DNA from: Altericroceibacterium xinjiangense | GTDB taxonomy: Bacteria > Pseudomonadota > Alphaproteobacteria > Sphingomonadales > Sphingomonadaceae | Direction of reading: 5' to 3' | Assembly (NCBI RefSeq): GCF_003958635.1 | Contig: NZ_RSEK01000014.1 | Location: 1 to 40,934 of the forward strand | Length of the DNA: 40,934 nucleotides | Shown: one piece after another, positions 40,735-40,934 of the stretch | How the letters are laid out: each line of letters opens with the position of its first letter | Position numbering within the stretch: position 1 is the first letter of the stretch | Translations under genes and position numbers: made by a program | Notes under the pieces: generated by a model | What the model was told of the DNA's origin: nothing | Databases searched by the model: none | What the model saw: the letters and a program-made list of their open reading frames with translations, nothing else

Positions 40735-40934
40735 ATGATCAAGAGCCCTGGAAATCTGAACTTCTCCCGCCGTGGAGTAGTCGCCGGCGCGCTCGGAACG
40801 GGCGCATTGATTGCCGCCGCCCCGACCTTCGCTCACACTCCGGGGAGAAAGCCGAACTTCCTGTTCATCATGGCGGACGACCTCGGCTACGCCGACCTGT
40901 CGGTGTACGGCCGCCGCGACTACGAAACGCCGGT
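40735..40934 (+). CDS. Sulfatase, Tat-exported (partial, runs off the window)
   Basis: ATG 40735 opens a frame that is still open at the window edge (66 codons seen). It begins MIKSPGNLNFSRRGVVAGAL, a twin-arginine signal with cleavage near PTFAHT. It continues PNFLFIMADDLGYADLSVYG, the N-terminal metal-binding Asp-Asp motif of alkaline-phosphatase-fold sulfatases. The C/S-x-P-x-R active-site motif would lie beyond the window. It probably removes sulfate esters from a polysaccharide. Confidence 0.88.
   Translation, partial: MIKSPGNLNFSRRGVVAGALGTGALIAAAPTFAHTPGRKPNFLFIMADDLGYADLSVYGRRDYETP

Noticed and set aside
1-40934. CRISPR arrays, tRNA or rRNA genes, prophage or replication origin
   Set aside because: Reading through the window I saw no regular short repeats with spacers, no tRNA or rRNA signature and no phage or replication genes; a tRNAscan or Infernal run would settle small RNAs.

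Overview
The window is GC-rich alphaproteobacterial DNA and most resembles a sphingomonad (Sphingomonas, Novosphingobium or Sphingobium type). The grounds are frequent GTG/TTG starts, many ATGA-coupled genes, a large TonB-dependent receptor used for polysaccharide uptake, PL10 pectate lyases, and many Tat-type signals on secreted enzymes. This assignment is inferred from gene content; no rRNA or other taxonomic marker is present.

Left edge (1-6000), unrelated to pectin: a decayed IS6-type transposase split by an internally deleted IS5-type element; a TbpB-like surface lipoprotein gene with one frameshift, next to its probable exporter (Slam/DUF560); and a RES-domain toxin with no intact antitoxin.

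Positions 6080-39331 form a pectin/galacturonate utilisation locus. A first operon (6122-16900) encodes exported enzymes: a GH43 lipoprotein, a LamG lipoprotein, two PL10 pectate lyases, a DUF4861-like protein, a 1061-residue beta-helix protein with a large C-terminal domain of unknown function, and a GlcG-like protein. Next come a divergent MhpD-type hydratase, kduI-kduD-kdgK-carboxylesterase, a TonB-dependent receptor with an alpha/beta hydrolase, a TRAP transporter (dctPQM), altronate dehydratase (uxaA, minus strand), a LacI-family regulator, a second kduI-kduD copy with a kdgK stub, and uxaC, a uxuB-type reductase and a KDPG aldolase. Together they describe lyase cleavage outside the cytoplasm, TonB and TRAP import, the unsaturated branch (KduI, KduD), the saturated branch (UxaC, a reductase, UxaA), and convergence on KDG, KDPG, pyruvate and glyceraldehyde-3-phosphate. 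Oligogalacturonide trimming enzymes (GH28, GH105, exo-lyases) and UxuA are not in the window.

Two features tie the locus together. A 14-bp palindrome (consensus TGACACCGGTGTCA, LacI type) occurs seven times, at nearly every transcription unit, and is the probable operator of the local LacI regulator. A direct repeat of 1,687 bp, identical as far as I could compare, carries kduI-kduD plus 77 bp of kdgK; its copies lie 14,984 bp apart. Several remnants (hydratase N-terminus, cupin, kdgK stub, TonB-receptor tail) show repeated rearrangement.

Right edge (39332-40934): a mostly non-coding stretch, a small lipoprotein, the C-terminal remnant of a TonB-dependent receptor, and the start of a Tat-exported sulfatase that runs off the window.
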